The translations under genes were made by a program, and so were the position numbers. This document shows positions 1 through 5,991 of a DNA stretch of 6,702 nucleotides, piece after piece; position 1 is the first letter of the stretch; every line of letters starts with the position of its first letter. Source of the DNA: Bacteroidales bacterium. GTDB taxonomy: Bacteria; Bacteroidota; Bacteroidia; Bacteroidales; UBA12077. A model generated the notes under the pieces. The model had not been told where the DNA came from. It saw only the letters and a program-made list of their open reading frames with translations, and did not search any database. The stretch covers positions 1 to 6,702 of the forward strand of contig JAUVUS010000145.1 of NCBI GenBank assembly GCA_030600865.1. The letters are read 5' to 3'.

Positions 1-306
1 GCCAGAAAAATAACTGATGAAATGGCTATTACTGCTGCATATTCTATGGCGAATTATGCAGAAAAGAATGGTATTAATGCAGATTATATTATGCCGAAAA
101 TGGACGAAACTGAAATGTTTGCTCACGAAGCTGCCGATGTTGCAATGGAGGCTATTAAGAATGGAGTTGCCCGTGTACATATGACCTGGGATGAAGCATT
201 TAACCGTACCATGGCTGATATTAAACAAACCAGAGATACGATCGATATGATGATGAAAATGGTTTTATTCCTGAACCGGATACTAAAATGCTTGAAGATG
301 CTTTAA
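1..306 (+). CDS. NAD(P)-dependent malic enzyme, C-terminal fragment, frameshifted near its end
   Basis: This is the 3' end of a gene that begins before the window; the frame is open from base 1, so the Met at 22 is internal. Malic enzymes oxidatively decarboxylate malate to pyruvate and CO2 in the cytoplasm, reducing NAD+ or NADP+. The visible part matches the end of the NAD-binding domain of the short bacterial type: ARKITDEM at the start, then DYIMPKMDE, the HEAADVAMEAIKNGVAR helix, and a helical tail. No phosphotransacetylase domain follows, so it is not the long MaeB type. After DMMMK (about residue 86) the frame goes into an unrelated tail ending LKCLKML and stops at 304-306. The expected tail (NGFIPEP, then TKMLEDALKIAVDAVK) lies in another frame and ends at 330-332. 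The family call is firm. Cofactor preference cannot be judged from this piece. Confidence 0.85.
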   Translation, partial: ARKITDEMAITAAYSMANYAEKNGINADYIMPKMDETEMFAHEAADVAMEAIKNGVARVHMTWDEAFNRTMADIKQTRDTIDMMMKMVLFLNRILKCLKML

Positions 307-332
307 AAATAGCAGTTGATGCCGTCAAATAA
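256..332 (+). other. Displaced C-terminal codons of the malic enzyme (apparent -1 frameshift)
   Basis: Read from 258, this stretch encodes NGFIPEPDTKMLEDALKIAVDAVK and stops with TAA at 330-332. That looks like the normal end of a short malic enzyme, whose family typically has a G-[FL]-I-x-x-P motif followed by an amphipathic helix after the R-x6-M-M segment. The upstream frame reaches the run of four A at 256-259 out of register by one base. A single extra A in that run would join MMMK directly to NGFIPEP. The loss may be a homopolymer sequencing or assembly error, or a real mutation that replaces only the last two dozen residues. Confidence 0.75.
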
Positions 333-354
333 CCAAGGACCTCTAAAATAAATT

Positions 355-388
355 AAATAGAGTTATTTTGAATAGCTCTATTTTTTTA
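355..388 (+). terminator. Intrinsic terminator after the malic enzyme gene
   Basis: A 13-bp stem pairs 355-367 (AAATAGAGTTATT) with 371-383 (AATAGCTCTATTT), with one G-U pair and a 3-base loop (TTG). The 3' arm runs directly into a tract of seven T (381-387). It lies about 20 bases after the restored malic enzyme stop at 332 and separates that gene from the sigma/anti-sigma locus. The stem is A+T-rich, as is usual in this genome type. The inverted repeat also has A residues before the 5' arm, but only a short T-rich end on the opposite strand, so I call it for the + strand only. Confidence 0.85.
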
Positions 389-457
389 TTTGGAAATAAT
401 CACCATTTGGAGTTTAAACGCAGAATCTATATTTTTAGCATATTATACTAATCCTTC

Positions 458-488
458 TCAAAATATCGTATCATTAACAATATTTTGA
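458..488. repeat. Perfect 9-bp inverted repeat upstream of the sigma factor gene
   Basis: TCAAAATAT at 458-466 is the exact reverse complement of ATATTTTGA at 480-488, separated by 13 bases. The arm centres are about 22 bp apart, close to two helical turns. No T-tract follows, so it is not a terminator. It could be a protein-binding dyad or a chance event in A+T-rich DNA. Confidence 0.4.
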
Positions 489-523
489 AGTTTAGAATGG
501 TTAATGCTGTTATATATTCTATT

Positions 524-553
524 CATATTTGTGAAAAACAAATATGGCATATT
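524..553. promoter_or_regulatory. Overlapping dyads just upstream of the sigma factor gene (operator-like)
   Basis: CATATTTGT (524-532) and ACAAATATG (538-546) form a perfect 9-bp inverted repeat with a 5-base centre (GAAAA). The second arm is shared with another dyad, AATATG-G-CATATT (541-553). The half-site CATATT/AATATG therefore occurs three times in 30 bp, in alternating orientation, ending 38 bp before the start codon at 592. Nothing T-rich follows, so a terminator is unlikely. It may bind a regulator or form a 5' leader hairpin. Neither is proven, and no convincing Bacteroidota -33/-7 promoter pair could be placed around it. Confidence 0.45.
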
Positions 554-591
554 GAATAATAAATGGTATTACATAGAGCTGTTTATTTAAT

Positions 592-1215
592 ATGAGTATA
601 AATTCCTGTAAAAATAACTTATCAGAAAAAAGCGATTCTGAATTATGGATTGATCTTAAAAAAAACAATCCAAATGCATTAAACATCTTGTTTTACAGAT
701 TTTATAACGATCTGTATTTCTATGGCAAAAAGCTTTGCAATGATGACAATCATATTATAGACACAATTCAGGATATATTTGCAAACTTATGGGAAAACAG
801 GAATAAATTATCAGACGTTGTACATGTAAAGGCATATATTTTTAAAATATTCAGAAATAAATTACTTAAAACATCAAATAAAAATATAATATTTACTTTG
901 TTGCCTGCTAATAACAAATCGGAAAACGAGTTTATTATTTCGCATGAAGATATTATTATTGAACATGAAGCCAAAACTAAAATAACAAAAATAATTACTA
1001 CCCTGCTTGAAGATTTAACCGATAAACAACGGGAAATTATTTACCTGAAGTTTTACTGTAACCTGTCAAATTCAGAAATCAGTCGGAGCTTATCAATCAA
1101 AAAACAGTCTGTATGCAATATACTTAACAGGACATTTAATATACTACGGGAAAAACTAAAAACGAACAACTTTTTATTCTTTCTTATCTGCCTGACATTC
1201 TGTACAATAAAATAA
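592..1215 (+). CDS. ECF-type RNA polymerase sigma factor (FecI-like, SusC/D-associated)
   Basis: Alternative sigma factor of 207 residues expected to direct RNA polymerase to the promoter of the neighbouring susC/susD genes when released by the FecR-like protein encoded next. Region 2 covers about residues 25-95 and includes the core-binding and -10 segment DTIQDIFANLWENR (57-70) followed by AYIFKIFRNKLL. A variable linker precedes region 4 (about 138-190), with LTDKQREIIYLKFY and the helix-turn-helix NSEISRSLSIKKQSVCNILNR (160-180). Regions 1 and 3 are absent, as is normal for the ECF group. The protein ends in an unusually hydrophobic tail, NNFLFFLICLTFC (192-204). The ATG at 592 is the first in frame after a stop at 574-576, and gives the usual length. 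A 75-bp gap separates it from the anti-sigma gene. Confidence 0.93.
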   Translation: MSINSCKNNLSEKSDSELWIDLKKNNPNALNILFYRFYNDLYFYGKKLCNDDNHIIDTIQDIFANLWENRNKLSDVVHVKAYIFKIFRNKLLKTSNKNIIFTLLPANNKSENEFIISHEDIIIEHEAKTKITKIITTLLEDLTDKQREIIYLKFYCNLSNSEISRSLSIKKQSVCNILNRTFNILREKLKTNNFLFFLICLTFCTIK

Positions 1216-1290
1216 AATTTGCATTTTTTTTCTTTTCTATGAGTAGTAAATCACTTTTTTTGACTCTTAATTAAATACATACTATAAATA

Positions 1291-2316
1291 ATGAAAAACT
1301 TTTCAGACTATCAATTTGAAGATTTCATTTCAGATGAATCTTTTTTGGATTATGCCAAAGGAACAAATCCCGATAATATTAAATTGTGGGAAAGTCGGCT
1401 GGCAGAGAACCCCGATAAACATAAAACTGCAACAGAAGCAAAAAAATTTATACAACTTATAAATTTCAAGAAACAGTCATTATCACAAGAATTTATTAAT
1501 ACGGAATGGAACCGCTTAAATAAGCGTTTGAATATCGATAATCAAAGAACCCTTGCCGGATTTAAAAAGTTTAAAATTAAAATTTGGCAATATGCTGCTG
1601 TCTTTGCTTTTTTAATGGTTTTGGCAGGTTCTGTTTTTTTTAGTGATTCTATTTTTAATACAAAAAATGAAATTGCTTATCACGAAATTATTACACCTAA
1701 AGGTCAGATTAAAAATATTTTATTGCCCGATGGCTCACTGGTATTTCTTAATTCTGATACCAAACTAAAATATGGAAGCAATTTTGGCACAAAAAAGAGG
1801 GAAGTATTCCTGGAAGGAGAAGCTTTTTTCGATGTAACACATGATTCACGCAAGCCTTTTGTTATTCATACTTCAGAAAATATAGTTAAAGTTTTAGGAA
1901 CAGCGTTTAATGTTTCTGCTTACCCTGATGAAAATATACATCAAATATCTCTCGAAAGGGGAAAAATCAGCATTTCGCATGATAAAGGAAAATCTGCTAT
2001 ACTAAATGCTAATCAAATCTATTTGCTGCTTTGTAATAAAAATCAATCAAAAATATTTAAAAGCGAAAATGTAGAAATGTATTCATCCTGGAAAGATGGA
2101 AAAATTATTTTCAGAAATCAACGCTTTGCAGATATTACCCGGAAATTAGAGAGATCGCACAATATAGTTATTATCATACAAAACACTCAAATTGAAAATT
2201 TACGATATACCGGTGAATTTAACATTAACGATGATATCAGGAAGATACTTGGAATAATCAGCCTGACAACACCTGTTAATTATGAAATAAAAAAGGACAC
2301 TATATTTATTAGATAG
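1291..2316 (+). CDS. FecR-family anti-sigma factor with C-terminal DUF4974
   Basis: Inner-membrane regulator of 341 residues, expected to hold the preceding ECF sigma factor inactive and to release it on a signal from the outer-membrane SusC protein. The N-terminal cytoplasmic part (about 1-95) is helical and should bind the sigma factor. One transmembrane helix lies at about 99-117 (YAAVFAFLMVLAGSVFF). The periplasmic FecR domain (about 134-228) shows the family landmarks ITPKGQIKNILLPDGS, FLNSDTKLKYG, REVFLEGEAFFDV, KPFVIHT and VLGTAFNVSAY. The C-terminal DUF4974 domain (about 262-340) starts at SSWKDGKIIFRNQRFADI and includes RYTGEF. Length and domain order are typical and all hallmarks are present. 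The start is fixed by an in-frame TAA at 1285-1287. The sigma-FecR-SusC-SusD gene order supports the regulatory role. Confidence 0.94.
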   Translation: MKNFSDYQFEDFISDESFLDYAKGTNPDNIKLWESRLAENPDKHKTATEAKKFIQLINFKKQSLSQEFINTEWNRLNKRLNIDNQRTLAGFKKFKIKIWQYAAVFAFLMVLAGSVFFSDSIFNTKNEIAYHEIITPKGQIKNILLPDGSLVFLNSDTKLKYGSNFGTKKREVFLEGEAFFDVTHDSRKPFVIHTSENIVKVLGTAFNVSAYPDENIHQISLERGKISISHDKGKSAILNANQIYLLLCNKNQSKIFKSENVEMYSSWKDGKIIFRNQRFADITRKLERSHNIVIIIQNTQIENLRYTGEFNINDDIRKILGIISLTTPVNYEIKKDTIFIR

Positions 2317-2351
2317 AGAGAGAGAAAAGGGTTAAATAGTGAATGATGAAA

Positions 2352-2401
2352 CCTGGCAGGGCATGGTTATTAGTAGTAGTAAAATAGAAGACTCTGCCGG
2401 G
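2352..2401 (+). promoter_or_regulatory. G+C-rich stem-loop in the fecR-susC spacer
   Basis: CCTGGCAGGG (2352-2361) pairs with CTCTGCCGGG (2392-2401) through 10 consecutive pairs, two of them G-U, around a 30-base loop. With one bulged G at 2402, three further A-T pairs (AAA at 2349-2351 with TTT at 2403-2405) extend the stem, and four T follow the 3' arm (2403-2406). It could act as a weak terminator or 3' stabiliser of the sigma-fecR message, or as a structured leader of susC. It stands out because the surrounding DNA is A+T-rich. From memory, hairpins with similar arms recur between fecR and susC genes in Bacteroidota; this was not checked. Confidence 0.5.
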
Positions 2402-2571
2402 GTTTTGTCAGGAAAGAGTTACATGATTCAGTTGACAGATAGGGGAAAAAGAGAAAGGGAGATAATGTGAAGGGAAGAAGAAGTAGTGGTTAACAATTGG
2501 CATAAAGGAAGAAAAAACCTGTCAGTAACAAAGTTTTGATAATTTAAAAGATATTAAATTGATTTTTTACT

Positions 2572-2592
2572 AAAAGCTAATAGCCAAAAGCT
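2572..2592 (+). repeat. Short 7-base repeat array, three units (AAAAGCT/AATAGCC)
   Basis: Three adjacent 7-base units read AAAAGCT (2572-2578), AATAGCC (2579-2585) and AAAAGCT (2586-2592). The outer two are identical and the middle one differs at two positions. The array lies 60 to 80 bases before the susC start codon, where promoter spacing could matter. Confidence 0.6.
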
Positions 2593-2604
2593 ATTTTGTC
2601 TCAA

Positions 2605-2639
2605 TACTTGATACTCGATACTATGTACTATATACTAAA
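2605..2639 (+). repeat. 7-base repeat array, five units of TACTNNN
   Basis: TACT occurs at 2605, 2612, 2619, 2626 and 2633, exactly every 7 bases, with the three intervening bases reading TGA, CGA, ATG, ATA and AAA. The array ends 12 bases before the susC ATG, so in the message it would be the untranslated leader next to the ribosome-binding region. No Shine-Dalgarno sequence is seen there. Confidence 0.7.
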
Positions 2640-2651
2640 AATTATACCCGA

Positions 2652-5600
2652 ATGAAAAACAAACATAATTTATCAAATCTGCTTTTCAGGTTTCAAGCAG
2701 GAATAATAATATTGCTTTTATTCATTTATTTTCCTGTTAATTTAGCAGCTCAGAATTTAGCAGTAACAGATACTCAAACAATTGAAGATCTTTTTGAATA
2801 CGTTGAAAATAACAGTGATTATACTGTTTTTTACCAGAATGACCAGGTTAATTTAAAACAGAAAGTCTCGTTTAAGCCTGGAAAAGGCAGTATTGATGAT
2901 ATCCTTGGTGAAATATTACCACAATGCGGGCTTACTTATAAATATGTTGATAACCACATTGTTATAATACCCAAAAAAACAACTAAAAGCACTCCGCAAC
3001 AAAAGTTTATAATCAAAGGTAAAGTAAGCGATGAAACCGGAGAATCCCTGATAGGAGTAAATATTATTATTGAAGGGACAACCACCGGAACAGTAACCGA
3101 TTTTGACGGGAATTACACACTTGAAGTAAGCGATCCAAATATAACCCTGGTGTTTTCATACATTGGATACAAACTTGTTTCAATTCCGGTTAATGGCCGA
3201 AGTGAAATAAATGTTATTCTGCATATGGATGCTGTTGTATTAGAAGATATTTTAATTATTGGTTATGGTGTTCAGAAAAAAAGTGATAAAACAGGAGCCG
3301 TTTCAACAATTGAAGCAGCTGAATTAAATGGTGGCGTTTTAACTGACCCTATACAAGGACTTCAGGGAAAAACAGCCGGTGTTTTAATTACAAAAAAAGG
3401 CGGCGACCCTAATGGTGAGTTTTCTGTAAAAATTAGAGGTGCATCAGGTTTAAGTTCAGGGACAAATCCATTATATGTAGTTGATGGAGTTCCAGGTGTT
3501 GACCCGACAACTATTGCACCAGAAGATATTGAATCTTTTAATATTCTAAAAGATGCTTCTTCAACAGCCATTTATGGTGCAAGAGGTGCCAATGGTATTA
3601 TTATTATTACAACTAAAAGAGGAGTTGTAAAACAAGGAACACAAATCGATTTTAACAGTTATGTGTCAATTGATAATGTAGCTAATAGATTAGATTTATT
3701 AGATGCCGATCAAATTAGACAATATGCAATCGATAACGATTTGAATTTGACTGATGGTGGTGCGGATACAGATTGGCAAGATGAAATTTACAGACAAGCC
3801 CTTTCCCAATCGTATAACTTAGCTATTTCAGGTGGAAGCGAGAACGCAACTTACCGTGTATCATACACTCACACCGATTTTGAAGGAGTAATTATTGGAA
3901 CTGAAAAAATAAGAGACATAGGACGTATAAACCTTACACAAAATGCTTTTGATAATAAATTAACAATGACTGCAGGATTGTCCGGTACTATAGAACATAA
4001 TCAATATCAAAGCTATGGAGGTAATGGTGGAGCTGATATACTTTATCAAGCCTTTCAAAGAAACCCTACTTTACCGGTTTATAATGATGATGGTAGTTAT
4101 TATGAAATTGATGAGTTTGATTACAACAACCCTGTTGCAATAGCAAACGACATACAAAACGAAAGAGATGCTAAACGTTTCCTAGCAAATTTTAAAGCTG
4201 ATTTTGAAGTTATTAGTGGTTTAACAATAGGTATCAATACTGCTTATATACGTAATGATTCAGAATCGTTTTATTTCCAGCCAAGTTATACAAAATCAAC
4301 AACAACAAATGGCTATGCAAGAAGATCTTACGATAATTTCGAAAGTAAACTTTTAGAAGCAACTATTAAATATAATAATCTACTTAATAATATTCATAGT
4401 TTAAATTTTTTAGTTGGTTATTCATATCAGGAAGATATGGTTACAGGTTTTGCAGCACAAGGCCGTGAACCTTTATCCGATTATGTTTTATCACATAATC
4501 TCGGTGTACTTAATAATATAACTTTAGGAGATCTTTCATCTTATAAAGGTACTAATAGGTTAATCTCATTTTTTGGCAGAGGTGTTTATAATTATGCTTC
4601 AAAATATTATCTTACAGCTACAGTTCGTAGAGATGGTTCTTCAAAATTTGGAGCTAACAATGAATGGGGTTGGTTTCCTTCTGCTTCTTTAGCATGGAAT
4701 ATTAAAAGGGAAAGTTTTTTAGATAATATAAATTTAATTAGCAATTTAAAACTTAGGGTTGGTTGGGGATTATCGGGCAACCAAGAAATTGACAGATATA
4801 TGGATGTTGATTTAATTGGTACCGGACGTACGGGTATTGACGAAAATGGAAATCCAACTGTAACATTTGTACAAATTAGAAATGCTAATCCTAATTTAAA
4901 ATGGGAATCTAATGAAGAATGGAATATTGGATTAGATTTCGGCGTATTAAAAAGCAGGCTATCGGGATCGTTAGAATTTTATAATAAAAGGACTTACGAC
5001 CTTATTGCTGAGTACGCGGTTTCTTATCCACCAAACAGGTATCCATCAATCTTTGCTAATGCAGGAGAAATTAAAAATCAAGGCTTTGAAGCAAACCTTC
5101 AGGCATTTATTATTGATAAATCTAATTTCGATTGGAAAGCAAATTTAGCTTTCTCTACAAATAACCCGGAAGTTGTTACATTGTCTAATGGAGAATATAA
5201 TCTTGAATATATGGATGTAGGATATATTTCCGGACGTGGAATGGTAGGTGTTAATACTCAAAGACTCGCTCCCGGCATGCCGGTAGGTACTTTCTACGGT
5301 TGGGAATATGCAGGTTTATCAGAAGATGGTAAATTTTTGTTTACAACTGCAGCAGGAGGTGTAACCCGTGAACAAAGAGACGAAGATAAAAAAATTATAG
5401 GTAATGCTACACCGGATTTTGAAATCGGTTTTTCAAACTACTTTAAAATTTATAAAAATATTGATGCCAGTTTCTCACTAAGAGCTGTTATTGGTGGAGA
5501 CGTATTAAATGTAACACGCCTTATTTTCGAAAATCCTAATGTGCTTCCTACTCAAAATGCGCTAGAAAGCTCTTTAGATTACGCCGGGGTTTTGGACGAT

Positions 5601-5867
5601 TCTCCTAAATTTTCAGATTACTATTTAGAAGATGGCTCTTTTTTGCGTTTAGATAATTTAACAATTGGTTATACAATTAATACAACAAAAATTGATTGGT
5701 TAAAAAATCTGCGTATTTACTTTACTTCAAATAATTTATTAACAATTACCGGATATTCTGGCTTAGACCCCGAAATGGGATATGATGGATTGTCTTTTGG
5801 CCTTGACCAATATAATGTTTATCCAAAAGTACGCTCATTTATTTTCGGAATAAATTTTAAATTTTAA
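2652..5867 (+). CDS. SusC/RagA-family TonB-dependent outer-membrane transporter with STN signalling domain
   Basis: Outer-membrane barrel of 1071 residues that imports a ligand captured by its SusD partner, powered by TonB. In order: signal peptide (about 1-34, hydrophobic IIILLLFIYF, ending LAAQ); STN domain (about 40-108), which in FecA-like transporters signals to FecR; carboxypeptidase-regulatory-like domain (about 119-195, with IKGKVSDETGESLIGVNI and TVTDFDGNYTL); the linker VLEDILIIGYG (196-206); the plug (about 211-325, with LQGKTAGV, IRGASG, NPLYVVDGVPG, LKDASSTAIYGARGANGIIIITTKRG); and the barrel, with NPNLKWE at 746-752 and the late SusC signature around TSNNLLTITGYSGLDPEMG. It ends in Phe, as outer-membrane barrels should. 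Length is normal and no break is seen. The ATG is the first with a signal peptide behind it. The STN domain plus upstream sigma/FecR genes indicates self-regulated uptake. The substrate is not deducible. Confidence 0.96.
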   Translation: MKNKHNLSNLLFRFQAGIIILLLFIYFPVNLAAQNLAVTDTQTIEDLFEYVENNSDYTVFYQNDQVNLKQKVSFKPGKGSIDDILGEILPQCGLTYKYVDNHIVIIPKKTTKSTPQQKFIIKGKVSDETGESLIGVNIIIEGTTTGTVTDFDGNYTLEVSDPNITLVFSYIGYKLVSIPVNGRSEINVILHMDAVVLEDILIIGYGVQKKSDKTGAVSTIEAAELNGGVLTDPIQGLQGKTAGVLITKKGGDPNGEFSVKIRGASGLSSGTNPLYVVDGVPGVDPTTIAPEDIESFNILKDASSTAIYGARGANGIIIITTKRGVVKQGTQIDFNSYVSIDNVANRLDLLDADQIRQYAIDNDLNLTDGGADTDWQDEIYRQALSQSYNLAISGGSENATYRVSYTHTDFEGVIIGTEKIRDIGRINLTQNAFDNKLTMTAGLSGTIEHNQYQSYGGNGGADILYQAFQRNPTLPVYNDDGSYYEIDEFDYNNPVAIANDIQNERDAKRFLANFKADFEVISGLTIGINTAYIRNDSESFYFQPSYTKSTTTNGYARRSYDNFESKLLEATIKYNNLLNNIHSLNFLVGYSYQEDMVTGFAAQGREPLSDYVLSHNLGVLNNITLGDLSSYKGTNRLISFFGRGVYNYASKYYLTATVRRDGSSKFGANNEWGWFPSASLAWNIKRESFLDNINLISNLKLRVGWGLSGNQEIDRYMDVDLIGTGRTGIDENGNPTVTFVQIRNANPNLKWESNEEWNIGLDFGVLKSRLSGSLEFYNKRTYDLIAEYAVSYPPNRYPSIFANAGEIKNQGFEANLQAFIIDKSNFDWKANLAFSTNNPEVVTLSNGEYNLEYMDVGYISGRGMVGVNTQRLAPGMPVGTFYGWEYAGLSEDGKFLFTTAAGGVTREQRDEDKKIIGNATPDFEIGFSNYFKIYKNIDASFSLRAVIGGDVLNVTRLIFENPNVLPTQNALESSLDYAGVLDDSPKFSDYYLEDGSFLRLDNLTIGYTINTTKIDWLKNLRIYFTSNNLLTITGYSGLDPEMGYDGLSFGLDQYNVYPKVRSFIFGINFKF

Positions 5868-5883
5868 TAGCAATAATTATATG

Positions 5884-5924
5884 CTGAGACTTCGGCATGA
5901 GCTCAGTCGAATGCTTGTCGAAGT
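5884..5924 (+). repeat. Palindromic element in the susC-susD spacer with two alternative hairpins
   Basis: ACTTCGGCA (5889-5897) pairs with TGTCGAAGT (5916-5924) through nine base pairs, one of them G-U. A competing pairing joins CTGAG (5884-5888) with CTCAG (5902-5906). No T-tract follows, so it is not a plain terminator, and susD lies 67 bp downstream. The reverse strand reads ACTTCGACAAGC followed by TTCGACTGAGCTCA, a sequence style that I recognise as dispersed palindromic repeats in many Bacteroidota genomes. It could adjust the ratio of SusC to SusD by affecting elongation or message stability. Confidence 0.6.
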
Positions 5925-5991
5925 ATAAAGTTGACACTGAAAACAAATTTTTAATTAAATGTATATAAGTAAATTATAAAATAACAGACCC

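Larger units (their letters stand above)
2317..2651 (+). other. 335-bp fecR-susC spacer: hairpin, purine-rich stretch and 7-base repeat arrays
   Basis: No credible gene lies here. From 5' to 3' the spacer holds a short AG dinucleotide run beginning at the fecR stop (2315-2324), a hairpin with G+C-rich arms (2352-2401), a strongly purine-rich stretch (about 2439-2489, with GGGG or GGG at 2442, 2457 and 2472), and two short 7-base repeat arrays (2572-2592 and 2605-2639). The array region is the part nearest the susC start. The susC/susD promoter is expected here because the gap is far longer than that between sigma and fecR. I could not place a good TTG/TAnnTTTG pair: TATTTTG at 2592-2598 is one base short of the -7 consensus. 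The promoter may instead be of the ECF type. Confidence 0.7.

Noticed and set aside
524..531. CATATTTG as a -7 promoter element for the sigma gene
   Set aside because: It differs from the consensus at the first base and no TTG lies at the required distance upstream. The dyad reading explains the site better.
768..974. Open reading frame on the reverse strand opposite the sigma factor gene
   Set aside because: It lies wholly inside a well-supported sigma factor gene, is only 68 codons, and shows no recognisable domain.
1211..1260. Possible terminator between sigma and fecR (AAAAT-TTGC-ATTTT followed by T-runs)
   Set aside because: The stem is five A-T pairs only and too weak to end transcription. 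The T-runs fit the overall A+T bias, and fecR is expected to be co-transcribed.
2315..2324. AG dinucleotide run at the fecR stop as a phase-variation tract
   Set aside because: Only about five units, and the stop codon TAG comes at its very start, so slippage in the run would not change the FecR protein.
2592..2598. TATTTTG as a Bacteroidota -7 promoter element for susC
   Set aside because: It is one base short of TAnnTTTG, and the nearest upstream TTG (2559-2561) is about 30 bases away, too far for the usual spacing.
2652..3240. Different codon use in the STN and regulatory-like domains compared with the SusC barrel, hinting at domain exchange
   Set aside because: By eye the difference is slight and could reflect amino-acid composition. 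A sliding-window codon analysis would be needed and could not be done here.
3362..3571. Open reading frame on the reverse strand opposite the SusC plug domain
   Set aside because: It overlaps the conserved plug motifs of SusC on the other strand and its translation resembles no family.
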